Source of the DNA: Bog-532 sp963830385
GTDB lineage: Bacteria > Actinomycetota > Actinomycetes > Streptosporangiales > Streptosporangiaceae
Assembly (NCBI GenBank): GCA_963830385.1
Contig: CAWHMD010000005.1
Coordinates: 992,001 to 1,056,000 of the forward strand
Length of the DNA stretch: 64,000 nucleotides
Direction of reading: 5' to 3'
Below the pieces are notes generated by a model. That model worked only from the letters and a program-made list of their open reading frames with translations. It did no database searches and had not been told where the DNA came from. The position numbers were made by a program, and so were the translations under genes. How positions within the stretch are numbered: position 1 is the stretch's first letter; each line of letters opens with the position of its first letter. Below, in pieces: positions 48,796 to 57,641 of the stretch.

Positions 48796-50058
48796 ATGAG
48801 CACGACCACCGAGACCGGCTGGCGGGACGCGTACGTGCGGACGGCTGAACGCCTCGTGGCCGGGGCGCCGGAGGCCGGACTGATCCTGACCGGCACCAGT
48901 GCCTGCGTGGATGCGATCTTCCACATCGATGCCGGGCGGCTACGGCGGCTGGCCGCGCGCCCGGCCGCGACCGTGGGCTCGCCGACGGGCTCCGGCACCG
49001 AGGACGCCCAGGGCCTGGAACTCCTGGATCGCGTCCTGGCCCGGATCAGCGGCGGACGGGGCGGTGAGCTGCTGACCCGATGGCCCGGCGGCCCGGCCTG
49101 GATCTCGGCGCGGCTCGGTCCCGCGGACCGGTACCAGGTCGGCGGCACCGGCCCGCAGGCCTCGTGGGCGCTGGCCACCGTCGGCGCGGCCAGCGTGCTG
49201 GCTCTGGCCGACCGCAGCGCCGAGCAGCTTGCGGTGATCGACCCGCGCACGGGGATCTGCTCGGACGGGACGGTGGTGCCTGCGGCATCCCTGGTCCCGT
49301 CGGGCACGGCGACCAAGCGGCCGCACTGCATCTTGGAGTTCAAGGCCGGCACCGCCTGCGGTCCGCTGACCGTGCCCCGGTCGAGCCGGATTATCCTCCG
49401 CTTCGGCGATGAGCCGGTGGAACGCGACGAGCAGTACCTCGACATGACGCCCGCGCTGGTCCCGCGGGCCAGCGCCGGGCTGCTGTCCGGGTTGAACGGC
49501 CTGGCCGACAATGACATCCCCGACCGGGACTGGCTGGCCGGGCTAGCCCGGGCCTGGGCGGACGCGGGTCTCGGCGTCATCCACCACGAGCTGGCCGAAT
49601 TTCCCGCGACGCGGCAGCTGAACGAGGCGGCGGGCCTGTGCGTGGCGACGTCGCTCGGCCTGAGCCTGTCCGAGCTGTTCATGCTGGCGGGCGCGCGGGG
49701 GGATCCCAGGCTGCTCGCGCGCGACGTCGCCGCGGGCAGCGGCGTCCGGCGGGTCATCATCCATTCCGACGACTGGGCCATGTCGGTGCACCACGACGAC
49801 CCGAGCCATACCGAAAACGTGCTGCTGGCCGGAAACGCGTTCGCGGCGGCCCGCGCCCGAGCCGGGCAGCCCGCGACCGCACTGGACCCGGCGGCGGAGG
49901 CCACCTACACCGATGACCTGCCCGCCTCCGGCGCGCTCGACGACGGCTGGACCGTCAGCTGCGTGCCCGCGCCGCATCTGTCCCAGCCCGCGGGCACGGT
50001 GGGGCTGGGCGACACCTTCGTCGCCGGCGTCCTGCTCGCCGAGAGCCTGCCGCCGTGA
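48796..50058 (+). CDS. ADP-dependent phosphofructokinase/glucokinase-family sugar kinase
   Basis: A 420-residue kinase of the ribokinase-like ADP-PFK/GK family. ILTGTSACVDAIFHID opens the fold, YQVGGTGPQASWALATVGAA supplies the substrate region, and the C-terminal AGTVGLGDTFVAGVLLAES holds the anion hole and catalytic Asp (GxGD). The family is best known from archaea and uses ADP as donor in characterised members; the donor used here cannot be read from sequence. It lies between the permeases and a LacD-type aldolase, so it probably phosphorylates the imported sugar or its monophosphate. Confidence 0.85.
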   Translation: MSTTTETGWRDAYVRTAERLVAGAPEAGLILTGTSACVDAIFHIDAGRLRRLAARPAATVGSPTGSGTEDAQGLELLDRVLARISGGRGGELLTRWPGGPAWISARLGPADRYQVGGTGPQASWALATVGAASVLALADRSAEQLAVIDPRTGICSDGTVVPAASLVPSGTATKRPHCILEFKAGTACGPLTVPRSSRIILRFGDEPVERDEQYLDMTPALVPRASAGLLSGLNGLADNDIPDRDWLAGLARAWADAGLGVIHHELAEFPATRQLNEAAGLCVATSLGLSLSELFMLAGARGDPRLLARDVAAGSGVRRVIIHSDDWAMSVHHDDPSHTENVLLAGNAFAAARARAGQPATALDPAAEATYTDDLPASGALDDGWTVSCVPAPHLSQPAGTVGLGDTFVAGVLLAESLPP

Positions 50059-50068
50059 CCCGTCCCGT

Positions 50069-50102
50069 CCATCCGTACTGGCCATCCGTACTGGCCATCC
50101 GG
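50069..50102. repeat. 13-bp tandem repeat between kinase and aldolase genes
   Basis: CCATCCGTACTGG is present at 50069-50081 and 50082-50094, with a partial third copy (CCATCCGG) to 50102. It lies in the 92-bp gap of the operon and may be simple slippage or a small regulatory spacer. Confidence 0.75.
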
Positions 50103-50150
50103 CCGAAACCGATCGCACCGTAACGAACAACCATCGCGAGGAGATCGAAT

Positions 50151-51161
50151 ATGTCAACGGCGGCTATCTCGCAAGACCCGGGAAAGATCCGCGGGCTGCA
50201 GCGCGTCACCACTGAGGCCGGATTCTTCGAGATCTGCGCGCTTGACCATCTCTCGGATTTCGCCGAGCTGCTGGCGCCAGATCCGGCCACGGTGACGTTT
50301 GCCGACGTCATCGCCGCGAAAGACGCGCTCGTCCGGGCCCTTTCGCCAAGCGTCTCCGCGTTCCTGCTCGACGCGCGCTACGGCCTGCAAACCGTCGCCA
50401 CCGGGGCGCTGCCCGGCACCGTCGGGCTGATGGTCTCGATCGAAGATGAGGACTATTCGATTCCGGACGGCCCGCGCCGCACCAGATACCGGGACGGCTG
50501 GAGCATTCGGCAGATCAAGCTGGCCGGCACTGACGTGGCCAAGCTGCTGTGGTTCTACCGACCTGACGGTAGCCCCGACAATGCCGAATACCAGCGGTAC
50601 GTGGTCCGCGCCTGCGCCGACGAGTGCGCGCGGCTGAGCCTGCCCCTGGTCGTCGAGCCGATCTGGTACCCGCTGCCCGGCGAGGACCCAGCCTCGCCGC
50701 AGTGGCAGGCGGCCCGCGTAGAGGGCATCCTGGCCTCGGCCCGGGAGGCGAACTCGCTCGGCGTGGACATGCTCAAGGTCGAATTCCCCGGTCAGGTCGA
50801 CACACAACAGGCGCGGAACAACGCCGCGGCCGTGTGCAAGGAACTCGATGCGAGCGTCGACGTCCCCTGGGCAATCCTGTCGGCGGGCGTGGGGTACCCG
50901 GACTTCAAGACGCAGGTGGCGATCGCCTGCACGGCCGGGGCTTCCGGATATTTGGCCGGCCGCTCGATCTGGCGCGATGCGGTGTCGACCCACGACCTGG
51001 TGGAGCGGGAAGCCGCCGTGGCCAGGGCCCGGGCCCGGCTCGACGAGCTCAACGCGATCACCAGGGCCAACGGCCGACCCTACGTGGTGGCCGCCAGCCT
51101 GCCCGACGTGATCGAGAAGATGCCCGACGGCTGGTTCACAACCTGGCATCCGTCCGGCTGA
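50151..51161 (+). CDS. LacD-type tagatose-bisphosphate aldolase family enzyme
   Basis: A 336-residue class I DeoC/LacD-fold aldolase. GFFEICALDHLSDFAELLAP and FLLDARYGLQTVA open the barrel; LPLVVEPIWYPLPGEDP and SLGVDMLKVEFPGQVDTQQA contain the region with the Schiff-base lysine (in DMLKVEFPG), and SAGVGYPDFKTQVAIACTAG binds phosphate. The family splits tagatose-1,6-bisphosphate and, in relatives such as YihT, sulfofructose-phosphate. ATG at 50151 follows GAGGAG. Which ketose-phosphate it cleaves is open. Confidence 0.87.
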   Translation: MSTAAISQDPGKIRGLQRVTTEAGFFEICALDHLSDFAELLAPDPATVTFADVIAAKDALVRALSPSVSAFLLDARYGLQTVATGALPGTVGLMVSIEDEDYSIPDGPRRTRYRDGWSIRQIKLAGTDVAKLLWFYRPDGSPDNAEYQRYVVRACADECARLSLPLVVEPIWYPLPGEDPASPQWQAARVEGILASAREANSLGVDMLKVEFPGQVDTQQARNNAAAVCKELDASVDVPWAILSAGVGYPDFKTQVAIACTAGASGYLAGRSIWRDAVSTHDLVEREAAVARARARLDELNAITRANGRPYVVAASLPDVIEKMPDGWFTTWHPSG

Positions 51162-51386
51162 GCGGGCGACGCGCCGCACGTCATTGGTCGCCGGCCGGGG
51201 CACCTCGGCCGGTTCCGCCGCCACACGGCTGGCCCAACCACCGTCCGCGCCGTGCCATCGAGGCATGTCCCCGGTTATGGTTTCGGGGGCGCGGGTTAAC
51301 AGGACGCCGCCACGCCGAGCAGACGGCGGCGACCAGCCGTCGCTCGCGCGACCCAGATGCCGTGTCGTCTCCTGGAGGTCAGGCTC

Positions 51387-52382
51387 ATGCAGCCCATCGT
51401 GCTGGGACCCAACATGCCGGCCATGTTCTACCGCGGCGCCGGCCGCATCGACCGGCTGCGCGGCACCACCGGCCACGAGGACCGCCCGGAGGACTGGATC
51501 GCCTCGGTCACGTCGCGCTTCGGCACCGACACCGACGGGAAGACAACGTTGCCAGACGGAACGTTGCTGGCCGACGCGGTGGCCGCGGATCCCAAGGGCT
51601 GGCTCGGGGCCGAGCACGTGGCCAAGTACGGCAGCGACACCGGGCTGCTGGTCAAGCTGCTTGACGCCGGCCAGCGGCTGCCGGTGCACGTCCACCCGGA
51701 CCGGAGCTTCGCCGCCGAGCACCTGGCCAAGCCGCATGGCAAGACCGAGGCCTGGCTGGTGCTCGAGGCCCAGCCGGACGCCGCCGTGCACCTGGGGTTC
51801 CAGCGCGACGTGACCGCGGACGAACTGACCGGCTGGGCGCGGGCGCAGGACATCGAGACCATGCTGGCGGTGACCAACCGGGTACCGGTCAGCGCGGGCG
51901 ACACCGTGCTGTGCCCGGCGGGCACACCGCACTCGATCGACGACGGCATCCTCATCATCGAGCTGCAGGAGCCCGCCGACCTGTCGATCATGCTCGAGTG
52001 GAGCACGTTCTCGCTGACCGAAGGCGACGCCACGCTCGGCTTGTCACTCGAGGAGGCGCTGTCCTGCATCGACCGCAAGGCCTGCCCGCCCGAGCGGCTC
52101 AAGCAACTGCACGGCCGGTCGCTGAACAACGGTGTGGGCTCGCTGCTGCCCAGCGAGGCCGACGCCTTCTTCGTCGCCGAGCGGGTCGACACCCAGGTCA
52201 GCCGGCACCTGTCGCAGAGTTACGGCGTGCTGGTGGTCACCGGGGGCAGCGGCCACCTGGCCACCGAGGACGGCTCGTCGGTGCCGGTCGGCCGGGGCAG
52301 CACGGTGGCGATCCCGCACTCGGCGGGCCCGGCCGTGCTGTCCGGCGACCTGGAGGGCGTGCGCTGCCTGCCGGCCTCGTAA
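51387..52382 (+). CDS. manA: Class I mannose-6-phosphate isomerase-type enzyme
   Basis: A 331-residue cupin isomerase. Zinc ligands are visible in LPVHVHPDRSFAAEHL (His101, His103), KTEAWLVLEAQ (Glu121) and VLCPAGTPHSIDDGILIIEL (His). It interconverts an aldose- and a ketose-6-phosphate, classically mannose and fructose. ATG at 51387 is preferred over a start 10 codons earlier because TGGAGG lies just upstream. It closes the sugar cluster; its position suggests the imported sugar enters via a mannose-like or related phosphate. A 225-bp gap separates it from the aldolase gene. Confidence 0.87.
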   Translation: MQPIVLGPNMPAMFYRGAGRIDRLRGTTGHEDRPEDWIASVTSRFGTDTDGKTTLPDGTLLADAVAADPKGWLGAEHVAKYGSDTGLLVKLLDAGQRLPVHVHPDRSFAAEHLAKPHGKTEAWLVLEAQPDAAVHLGFQRDVTADELTGWARAQDIETMLAVTNRVPVSAGDTVLCPAGTPHSIDDGILIIELQEPADLSIMLEWSTFSLTEGDATLGLSLEEALSCIDRKACPPERLKQLHGRSLNNGVGSLLPSEADAFFVAERVDTQVSRHLSQSYGVLVVTGGSGHLATEDGSSVPVGRGSTVAIPHSAGPAVLSGDLEGVRCLPAS

Positions 52383-52781
52383 CCGGGGACCAGGGGTGCC
52401 GGCCGCCTGGGTGGCGGCCGCCTGGCGGGCGGTCTCGAACGGCAGCCGGTCGAAGATGATCCGCATGTGGGTGATCCGGCCATCGGCCACCGTGACCCAC
52501 TCGGCCCCGGGGGCCTGCGGGACCGGGCGGGTGGCGGTGTCGTACACGACCACGGCGGTGGTGTCGTCCCCGAACGCGGCCCGCAACTGGGTGCCGGTGA
52601 CGATCCCGGTGAATGGCTCCATGAAACCGCGGAACGCTTCCGCTCCCGTCAGCTGCCCGGCCGGGGCGTCGCAGACAATGTCAGGGTCGATGTAGGACAT
52701 CGCCTGCTCGAAGTCGTGCCCGGTCCAGGCCCGGTGGTAGGCCAGCGCCACCTGCAGGGCGGCCTCGTCGGTGTCGGTCAT
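52044..52781 (-). CDS. SnoaL-like (NTF2-fold) protein with run-on antisense tail
   Basis: The first 125 residues form a SnoaL-like domain: ALQVALAYHRAWTGHDFEQA, MSYIDPDIVCDAPAG and WVTVADGRITHMRIIFDRLP. SnoaL proteins are about 120-140 residues, yet this frame continues for about 115 Arg/Ala/Gly-rich residues antisense to the 3' end of the isomerase gene (339-bp overlap). The tail looks non-native, so the normal stop was probably lost. AAGGAG precedes the ATG. It is divergent from an ECF sigma gene that itself ends in a SnoaL-like domain. Function is unknown. Confidence 0.65.
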   Translation of the reverse strand: MTDTDEAALQVALAYHRAWTGHDFEQAMSYIDPDIVCDAPAGQLTGAEAFRGFMEPFTGIVTGTQLRAAFGDDTTAVVVYDTATRPVPQAPGAEWVTVADGRITHMRIIFDRLPFETARQAAATQAAGTPGPRLRGRQAAHALQVAGQHGRARRVRDRHRAAPADRHRRAVLGGQVAAAPGDHQHAVTLRQVPADLGVDPLGDEEGVGLAGQQRAHTVVQRPAVQLLEPLGRAGLAVDAGQRLLE

Positions 52782-52871
52782 CGTGGCTCCTTCTGGTTGA
52801 GGCGGTCACTGATTGAGACACCAGCGGGCGGGGATGCGGAACGGCCGCGGCCGCGATGACATGATGGCCGG

Positions 52872-53846
52872 GTGGACGAAGCCGCGTTTGCCCAGTGGTT
52901 CGCGTCCTACCGGCGGGAGCTTCACCTGCACTGTTACCGGATGCTCGGATCGGTGACCGACGCCGACGATCTGGTGCAGGAGACGATGATCGCGGCCTGG
53001 CGGGGCCAGGCGGACTTCGCCGGCCGGTCATCGGCCCGGACGTGGCTGTACCGCATCGCCACCAACCGCTGCCTCAACGCCATCCGCGACGCCAAACGGC
53101 GCCCGCCGGTCGCGCCGGCCCCGCCGTTCGAGCCCCCCGAACCGTCCCGCCGGGGCGAGGTGACCTGGCTCCAGCCGTATCCGGACGCCTGGCTGGGCCA
53201 GCTCAGCGAGCAGAGCCCGGGTCCGGCCGAGCGTTACGAGGCCCGGGAGGCGGTCGAGCTCGCGTTCGTCGCCGCCCTGCAGCGGCTGCCGGCCCGGCAG
53301 ACGGCCGCCGTCGTGCTCGGCGACGTCCTCGGTTTCAGCCGGCCGGAGACGGCGGCCATGCTCGGCACCACCGAGGTTCAGGTCAAGGGCCTGCTGCAGC
53401 GAGCCCGGAGCTCGCTGGCGGCCGGCCGCCGGGCGGCCGACGGCCAGGGGGGTGGGCGGGCGCCTGGGCGTCCGGCCGGATCGGGCACCGAGCGGGAGCT
53501 GGCGCAGCGGTTCGCGGCCGCCTTCAGCGCCGACGACATCCCCGGCGTGGTGGCGCTGCTGACCGACGACGCCTGGCTGGCCATGCCGCCGGCCCCGCAC
53601 GAGTACCACGGGCCGGCCGCCATCGCCGCGTTCCTGGAGGCCAGCGCCGCCGCACGGGCCGGGCGGCGGTTCGGGCTGGAGCCCGCGCGGTTCAACCGGC
53701 AGCCCGCTTTCAGCTGCTCACTGGGGCCTTCCGGCCAACCGGACGCCGGGATCCTGGTGCTCACCGTGCGCGGTCACCAGGTCAGCGCGATCACCCGGTT
53801 CCTCGAACCAGGCCTGGCGACCCGTTTGCGGTCTGACCTTTTATAA
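52872..53846 (+). CDS. ECF sigma factor with C-terminal SnoaL-like domain
   Basis: A 324-residue sigma factor. Region 2 includes LHLHCYRMLGSVTDADDLVQ and TWLYRIATNRCLNAIRDAKR; region 4 includes LQRLPARQTAAVVLGDVLGF and SRPETAAMLGTTEVQVKGLL. The C-terminal 120 residues (ELAQRFAAAFSADDIPGVVA, AMPPAPHEYHGPAAIAAFLE) form a SnoaL/NTF2 domain, typical of SigJ/SigG-like groups that lack an anti-sigma factor. The GTG start has no ribosome-binding site. It converges on a similar sigma gene. Confidence 0.88.
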   Translation: MDEAAFAQWFASYRRELHLHCYRMLGSVTDADDLVQETMIAAWRGQADFAGRSSARTWLYRIATNRCLNAIRDAKRRPPVAPAPPFEPPEPSRRGEVTWLQPYPDAWLGQLSEQSPGPAERYEAREAVELAFVAALQRLPARQTAAVVLGDVLGFSRPETAAMLGTTEVQVKGLLQRARSSLAAGRRAADGQGGGRAPGRPAGSGTERELAQRFAAAFSADDIPGVVALLTDDAWLAMPPAPHEYHGPAAIAAFLEASAAARAGRRFGLEPARFNRQPAFSCSLGPSGQPDAGILVLTVRGHQVSAITRFLEPGLATRLRSDLL

Positions 53847-53874
53847 AGAAGAAAATGGTTCACCAGCCGGCGCG

Positions 53875-54951
53875 TCAGCCCTCCTCCGGGTAGACGGCGG
53901 GCAGGCCGAAGATCGGGAACAGCCCCGGGTCCTGGAACGCGGCAATCCAGGTGAGGCCGGCCGCGCTGGCGTGCGTCACCTGGATCGAGTGCGCGTGGTG
54001 GAGCCCGTCGTCGCCGGCCCGGTAGACGGCCAGTGCGGGCTGCCCGTTGGCCTGGGTGCGGAGCGCCTGCCAGTGACCCGCCGAGGTCAGCGCCCGGGTG
54101 CTCAGGAACTCGCCGACGGCGGCGCGGCCGCGGAACCACTGCGGGAACGGCGGCATCTCCAGTACCACCTCGTCGGCCAGCAGCCGGGTGAGCGTGTCCA
54201 CGTCCGCCTGAACGAACGCTGACAGGTAGCGATCGGCCAGCTCCTGCTGGCGGGCGCTGGGCGCGGTGCCCGCCTGGTCGGGGGCGGGGGCGGCCTGCTC
54301 CAGCTGGGCCCGGGCCCGCTGCAGGGCGCTGTTGACCGCGGCGGGGGTTATGCCGAGCAGGCCGGCGACCTCGGCGGCCCGCCAGGCGAGCACGTCCCGC
54401 AGGATCAGCACGGCCCGCTGCCGGGCCGGCAGGTGCTGGAGGGCCGCCACGAAGGCCAGCCGGATCGTGTCCCGGGCGGCGACCACGGCGGCCGGGTCGG
54501 CGGTCGCGGCGGTGCTGGCGGCGACGCTGTCCGCGCTGTCCGCGCCGGGGCCGCCGAGCAGGGCGTCCGGGAACGGCTGCAGCCACGGGATCTCCGGGTG
54601 GCGCCCGGTCGGGTGGTGGGGGACGTCGGCCAGCGAGCTCGGGTCTCTCAGGTCGGACGGCAGCGGCCGCCGGCTGCGGCTCTCCAGCGCGTTCAGGCAG
54701 GCGTTGGTGGCGATCCGGTGCAGCCAGGTCCGCAGCGAGGCCCGTTCCTCGTCGAATTCGGGAAAGGCCCGCCACGCCCGGAGCATCGTCTCCTGCACGA
54801 GATCCTCGGCGTCGTGGACCGAGCCGAGCATCCGGTAGCAGTGGGCCATCAGCTCGCGCCGGAACGGGTCGGCGCGGGCGGCGAAGTCCGTACCGGCCGG
54901 CGCGCGGCCGGCCGGTACGGTGCCGGGCTCCATGGGCCCAGTCTGCGCCAT
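53875..54951 (-). CDS. ECF sigma factor, SigG-like, with SnoaL-like tail
   Basis: A 358-residue sigma factor. Region 2 shows LMAHCYRMLGSVHDAEDLVQ and TWLHRIATNACLNALESRSR; region 4 shows LQHLPARQRAVLILRDVLAW and AAEVAGLLGITPAAVNSALQ. The SnoaL-like C-terminus (LADRYLSAFVQADVDTLTRL, LEMPPFPQWFRGRAAVGEFL) matches the SigG-type group. It starts 2 bp after the stop of the frameshifted MFS gene (a GTG overlapping that stop is possible), so both share a transcript. The two neighbouring SnoaL-tailed sigma factors are similar in layout but not recent duplicates. Confidence 0.9.
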   Translation of the reverse strand: MAQTGPMEPGTVPAGRAPAGTDFAARADPFRRELMAHCYRMLGSVHDAEDLVQETMLRAWRAFPEFDEERASLRTWLHRIATNACLNALESRSRRPLPSDLRDPSSLADVPHHPTGRHPEIPWLQPFPDALLGGPGADSADSVAASTAATADPAAVVAARDTIRLAFVAALQHLPARQRAVLILRDVLAWRAAEVAGLLGITPAAVNSALQRARAQLEQAAPAPDQAGTAPSARQQELADRYLSAFVQADVDTLTRLLADEVVLEMPPFPQWFRGRAAVGEFLSTRALTSAGHWQALRTQANGQPALAVYRAGDDGLHHAHSIQVTHASAAGLTWIAAFQDPGLFPIFGLPAVYPEEG

Positions 54952-54953
54952 CT

Positions 54954-56386
54954 TCACGATCCGTTCCCGCTGGCTTGCTGAAGGACCGGCGTGGGCGCCA
55001 CCGGGGCGGTGGGGCGGGCCTGGGAGCGGCGCCGCGACGGGATCAACGAGCCCGCGATCGCCCCGGCCAGCGACAGCCCGGCCGCGACCTCGGCGGTCGG
55101 CACGAACCCGGCCCCGAAGGCCCGGGCCGAGGCGTAGCTGCCGGACCCGGCGAACACCGCCGCCAGGATCGCGATCCCGAACGTGCCACCCAGCTGGCGC
55201 AGGGTGTTGAAGGTGCCCGAGGCCTTGCCGAGGTCGGCGGGCGGTACCGCGCCGACCACGCAGCTCTGGGCGGCGGGCATCGCCATCGAGACCCCGCACC
55301 CGGCCAGCACCATCGGCGCGATGATGGCCGCGTAGCCCAGCTGCTCACGGGCCACGAACGCGATCCACAAGAAACCGGCGGCCTGCATGGTGAGCCCGGC
55401 CGCGATCAGCACCCGCTCGCCGACCCGGGGCACCAGGGCCCCGGCCACCGGGGCGACCAGCGACAGCGTGATCGTCCAGGGCGCCAGCCGCAGTCCGGCC
55501 CCGACCGGGCTGAAGTGCCAGGTGGCCTGGAAGTACTGGGCCAGGAAGAACGCGGTGCCGAAGATCGACCCGAACATGGTGAACACGGCGGCGTTACCGG
55601 CCGCGAAGGCCCGGGACCGGAACAGCCGCAGCGGCAGCATGGGCTCGGCCGCCCGGTGCTCCCAGACGATGAAGCCGGCGGTGGCGGCCGCTCCGGCGGC
55701 CAGCGCGGTCACGACCTCGGGGCTGCCCCAGCCGACCGTGTTGCCCCGCACCAGGCCCCAGACCAGGCCGAGGGCGCCGACGGTGACGAGAATGACGCCG
55801 CCGATGTCGAACCGGGCGGCGGCCCGGCCCCGGCTCTCCTCGATGCGCCGGGCGGCCAGCGGGATCGTGACCAGCCCGATCGGGACGTTGAGCCAGAAGA
55901 TCCACGGCCAGTTCAGGCCCTGGACGACGGCGCCGCCGATCATCGGGCCGCCGAGGATGGCCAGGCCGGTCACCCCGCTGAAGATGCCGAGCGCCTTGGC
56001 CCGGCGCTCGGGCGGGTAGGCGGTGGACAGCAGCGACAGGGCGTGCGGCATGATCATGGCCGAGCCGGCCCCTGCACGGCCCGGGCCGCGATCAGCCAGC
56101 CGATCGACGGGGCCAGCGCACAGGCGGCCGACATCACGGTGAACAGGCTCAGCCCGGCCACGAACAGCCGCCGCCGGCCGTACCGGTCCCCCAGCGCCGC
56201 CGACGTCATCAGCAGCACCGCGAACGTCAGCGTGTAAGCATTGATGATCCACTCGAGCTCGCCCATCGAGGCGCCGAGCCGCAGCCGGATGGTGGGCAGG
56301 GCGGTGGTCACGACCAGGATGTCCAGCCCGACCATCAGCGACGCCACCGACGTCAGCGCGAGTACCCAGCGCGGTTTGGTGTGCAC
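54954..56386 (-). pseudogene. DHA2-type MFS exporter split by a one-base deletion
   Basis: Two overlapping frames together encode a complete 14-helix-type major facilitator. The N-terminal part (from GTG 56386, after TGGAGGGAACC) has TSVASLMVGLDILVVTTALP and ALGDRYGRRRLFVAG, ending at IAARAVQG; the C-terminal frame resumes with AGSAMIMPHALSLLSTAYPP and FSGVTGLAILGGPMIGGAVV. Joining needs one extra G at the G-run 56069-56072, which gives 478 codons in frame. It would be an EmrB/QacA-like drug exporter. A genuine mutation and a homopolymer sequencing error are equally possible. Confidence 0.75.
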
Positions 56387-56480
56387 GGTTCCCTCCAGGT
56401 CCGGCCCCGGACCCCGTTCCGGAGCTTTCACCGGTACATACCGGCGAGCCCCGGGAAATTCATCGGTAAGGATGGAGTGC

Positions 56481-57641
56481 ATGGCAGAGGAGATCACCCC
56501 GTTCCGGATCGACGTGCCCGACGCGGACCTGGCCGACCTGCGGGACCGGCTGCGGCGCACCCGGTGGCCGGACCGGGAGACGGTCGGCGACTGGTCGCAG
56601 GGCGCTCCGCTCGGCTGGGTGCAGGAGCTGTGCCGCTACTGGGCATCGGGGTACGACTGGCGGGCCCGGGAGGCCCGGCTGAACCGCTTCCCGCAGTTCC
56701 GTACCGCCGTTGACGGGCTCGACCTGCACTTCCTGCACGTCCGGTCGCCTGAGGCCCGGGCGCTGCCGCTGATCCTGACGTCCGGCTGGCCGGGCTCGGT
56801 GACCGAGTTCAGCCACGTGATCGGCCCGCTCACCGACCCGGCGGCGCACGGCGGTGACCCGGCCGACGCCTTCCACCTGGTCTGCCCGTCGCTGCCTGGC
56901 TACGGGTTCAGCGGAAAGCCGGCCGGGACCGGCTGGAACGTACAGCGGATCGCGGGCGCGTGGGCCACGCTGATGGCCCGGCTCGGGTACGCCCGGTACG
57001 GCGCTGAGGGCAGCGACTGGGGCACCAGCGTCACCACCAGCCTCGGCCAGCAGGACGCCGGCCACCTGGCTGGCATCCACGTGATGCCGCCGATCGCCCC
57101 GCCCGACCCGGCCACTTTCGGCGACCTGACTCCGGGTGAACGCGCGTCGCTGTCCGCTCTGGAGGAGGCGGTCGCGCACGAATCCGGGTACTCGGCCGAG
57201 CAGGCCAGCAAGCCGCAGACGGCGGGCTACGGGCTGGTCGACTCCCCCGCCGCGCTGGCCGCCTGGATCGGGGAGAAATTCTGGTCCTGGACCGATCACG
57301 ACGGGCCGCTGGAAACTGTGGTCAGCCGCGACGACCTGCTGGACAACCTGATGCTCTACTGGCTTCCCGGCACCGGGGCGTCCTCGGCCCGGCTCTACTG
57401 GGAGAGCTTCGCGCAGGTGTCGGCCTGGTTCAGCGAGGAGGTGACCGACACGGTGGATGTACCGGCCGGCTGCACGGTGTTCCCGCACGACGTACCCCGC
57501 CCGTCTCGTCGCTGGGCCGCCCGCCGCTACACCGACATCCGCCACTGGAGCGAGCCCGCCCGGGGCGGCCACTTCGCCGCGCTGGAACAGCCGGGCACGT
57601 TCGTGGACGAGCTCCGCACCTTCTTCCGCCTGGTGCGGTGA
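56481..57641 (+). CDS. Epoxide hydrolase (alpha/beta-hydrolase with EHN domain)
   Basis: A 386-residue protein. The N-terminal EHN domain begins PFRIDVPDADLADLRDRLRR. The alpha/beta hydrolase core has the oxyanion HGxP-like segment LTSGWPGSVTEFSHVIGPL, nucleophile Asp179 in GSDWGTSVTT and the catalytic His in PARGGHFAALEQP. It opens epoxides to diols using an aspartyl ester intermediate. ATG at 56481 follows GGAG; an ATG three codons earlier is possible. It is divergent from the MFS gene, and the next gene overlaps its stop by 4 bp. Confidence 0.9.
   Translation: MAEEITPFRIDVPDADLADLRDRLRRTRWPDRETVGDWSQGAPLGWVQELCRYWASGYDWRAREARLNRFPQFRTAVDGLDLHFLHVRSPEARALPLILTSGWPGSVTEFSHVIGPLTDPAAHGGDPADAFHLVCPSLPGYGFSGKPAGTGWNVQRIAGAWATLMARLGYARYGAEGSDWGTSVTTSLGQQDAGHLAGIHVMPPIAPPDPATFGDLTPGERASLSALEEAVAHESGYSAEQASKPQTAGYGLVDSPAALAAWIGEKFWSWTDHDGPLETVVSRDDLLDNLMLYWLPGTGASSARLYWESFAQVSAWFSEEVTDTVDVPAGCTVFPHDVPRPSRRWAARRYTDIRHWSEPARGGHFAALEQPGTFVDELRTFFRLVR

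Noticed and set aside
48796..50058. PfkB-type sulfofructose kinase assignment for the sugar kinase
   Set aside because: Length and motif order fit the ADP-PFK/GK family better, and no other sulfoglycolysis-specific gene was found.
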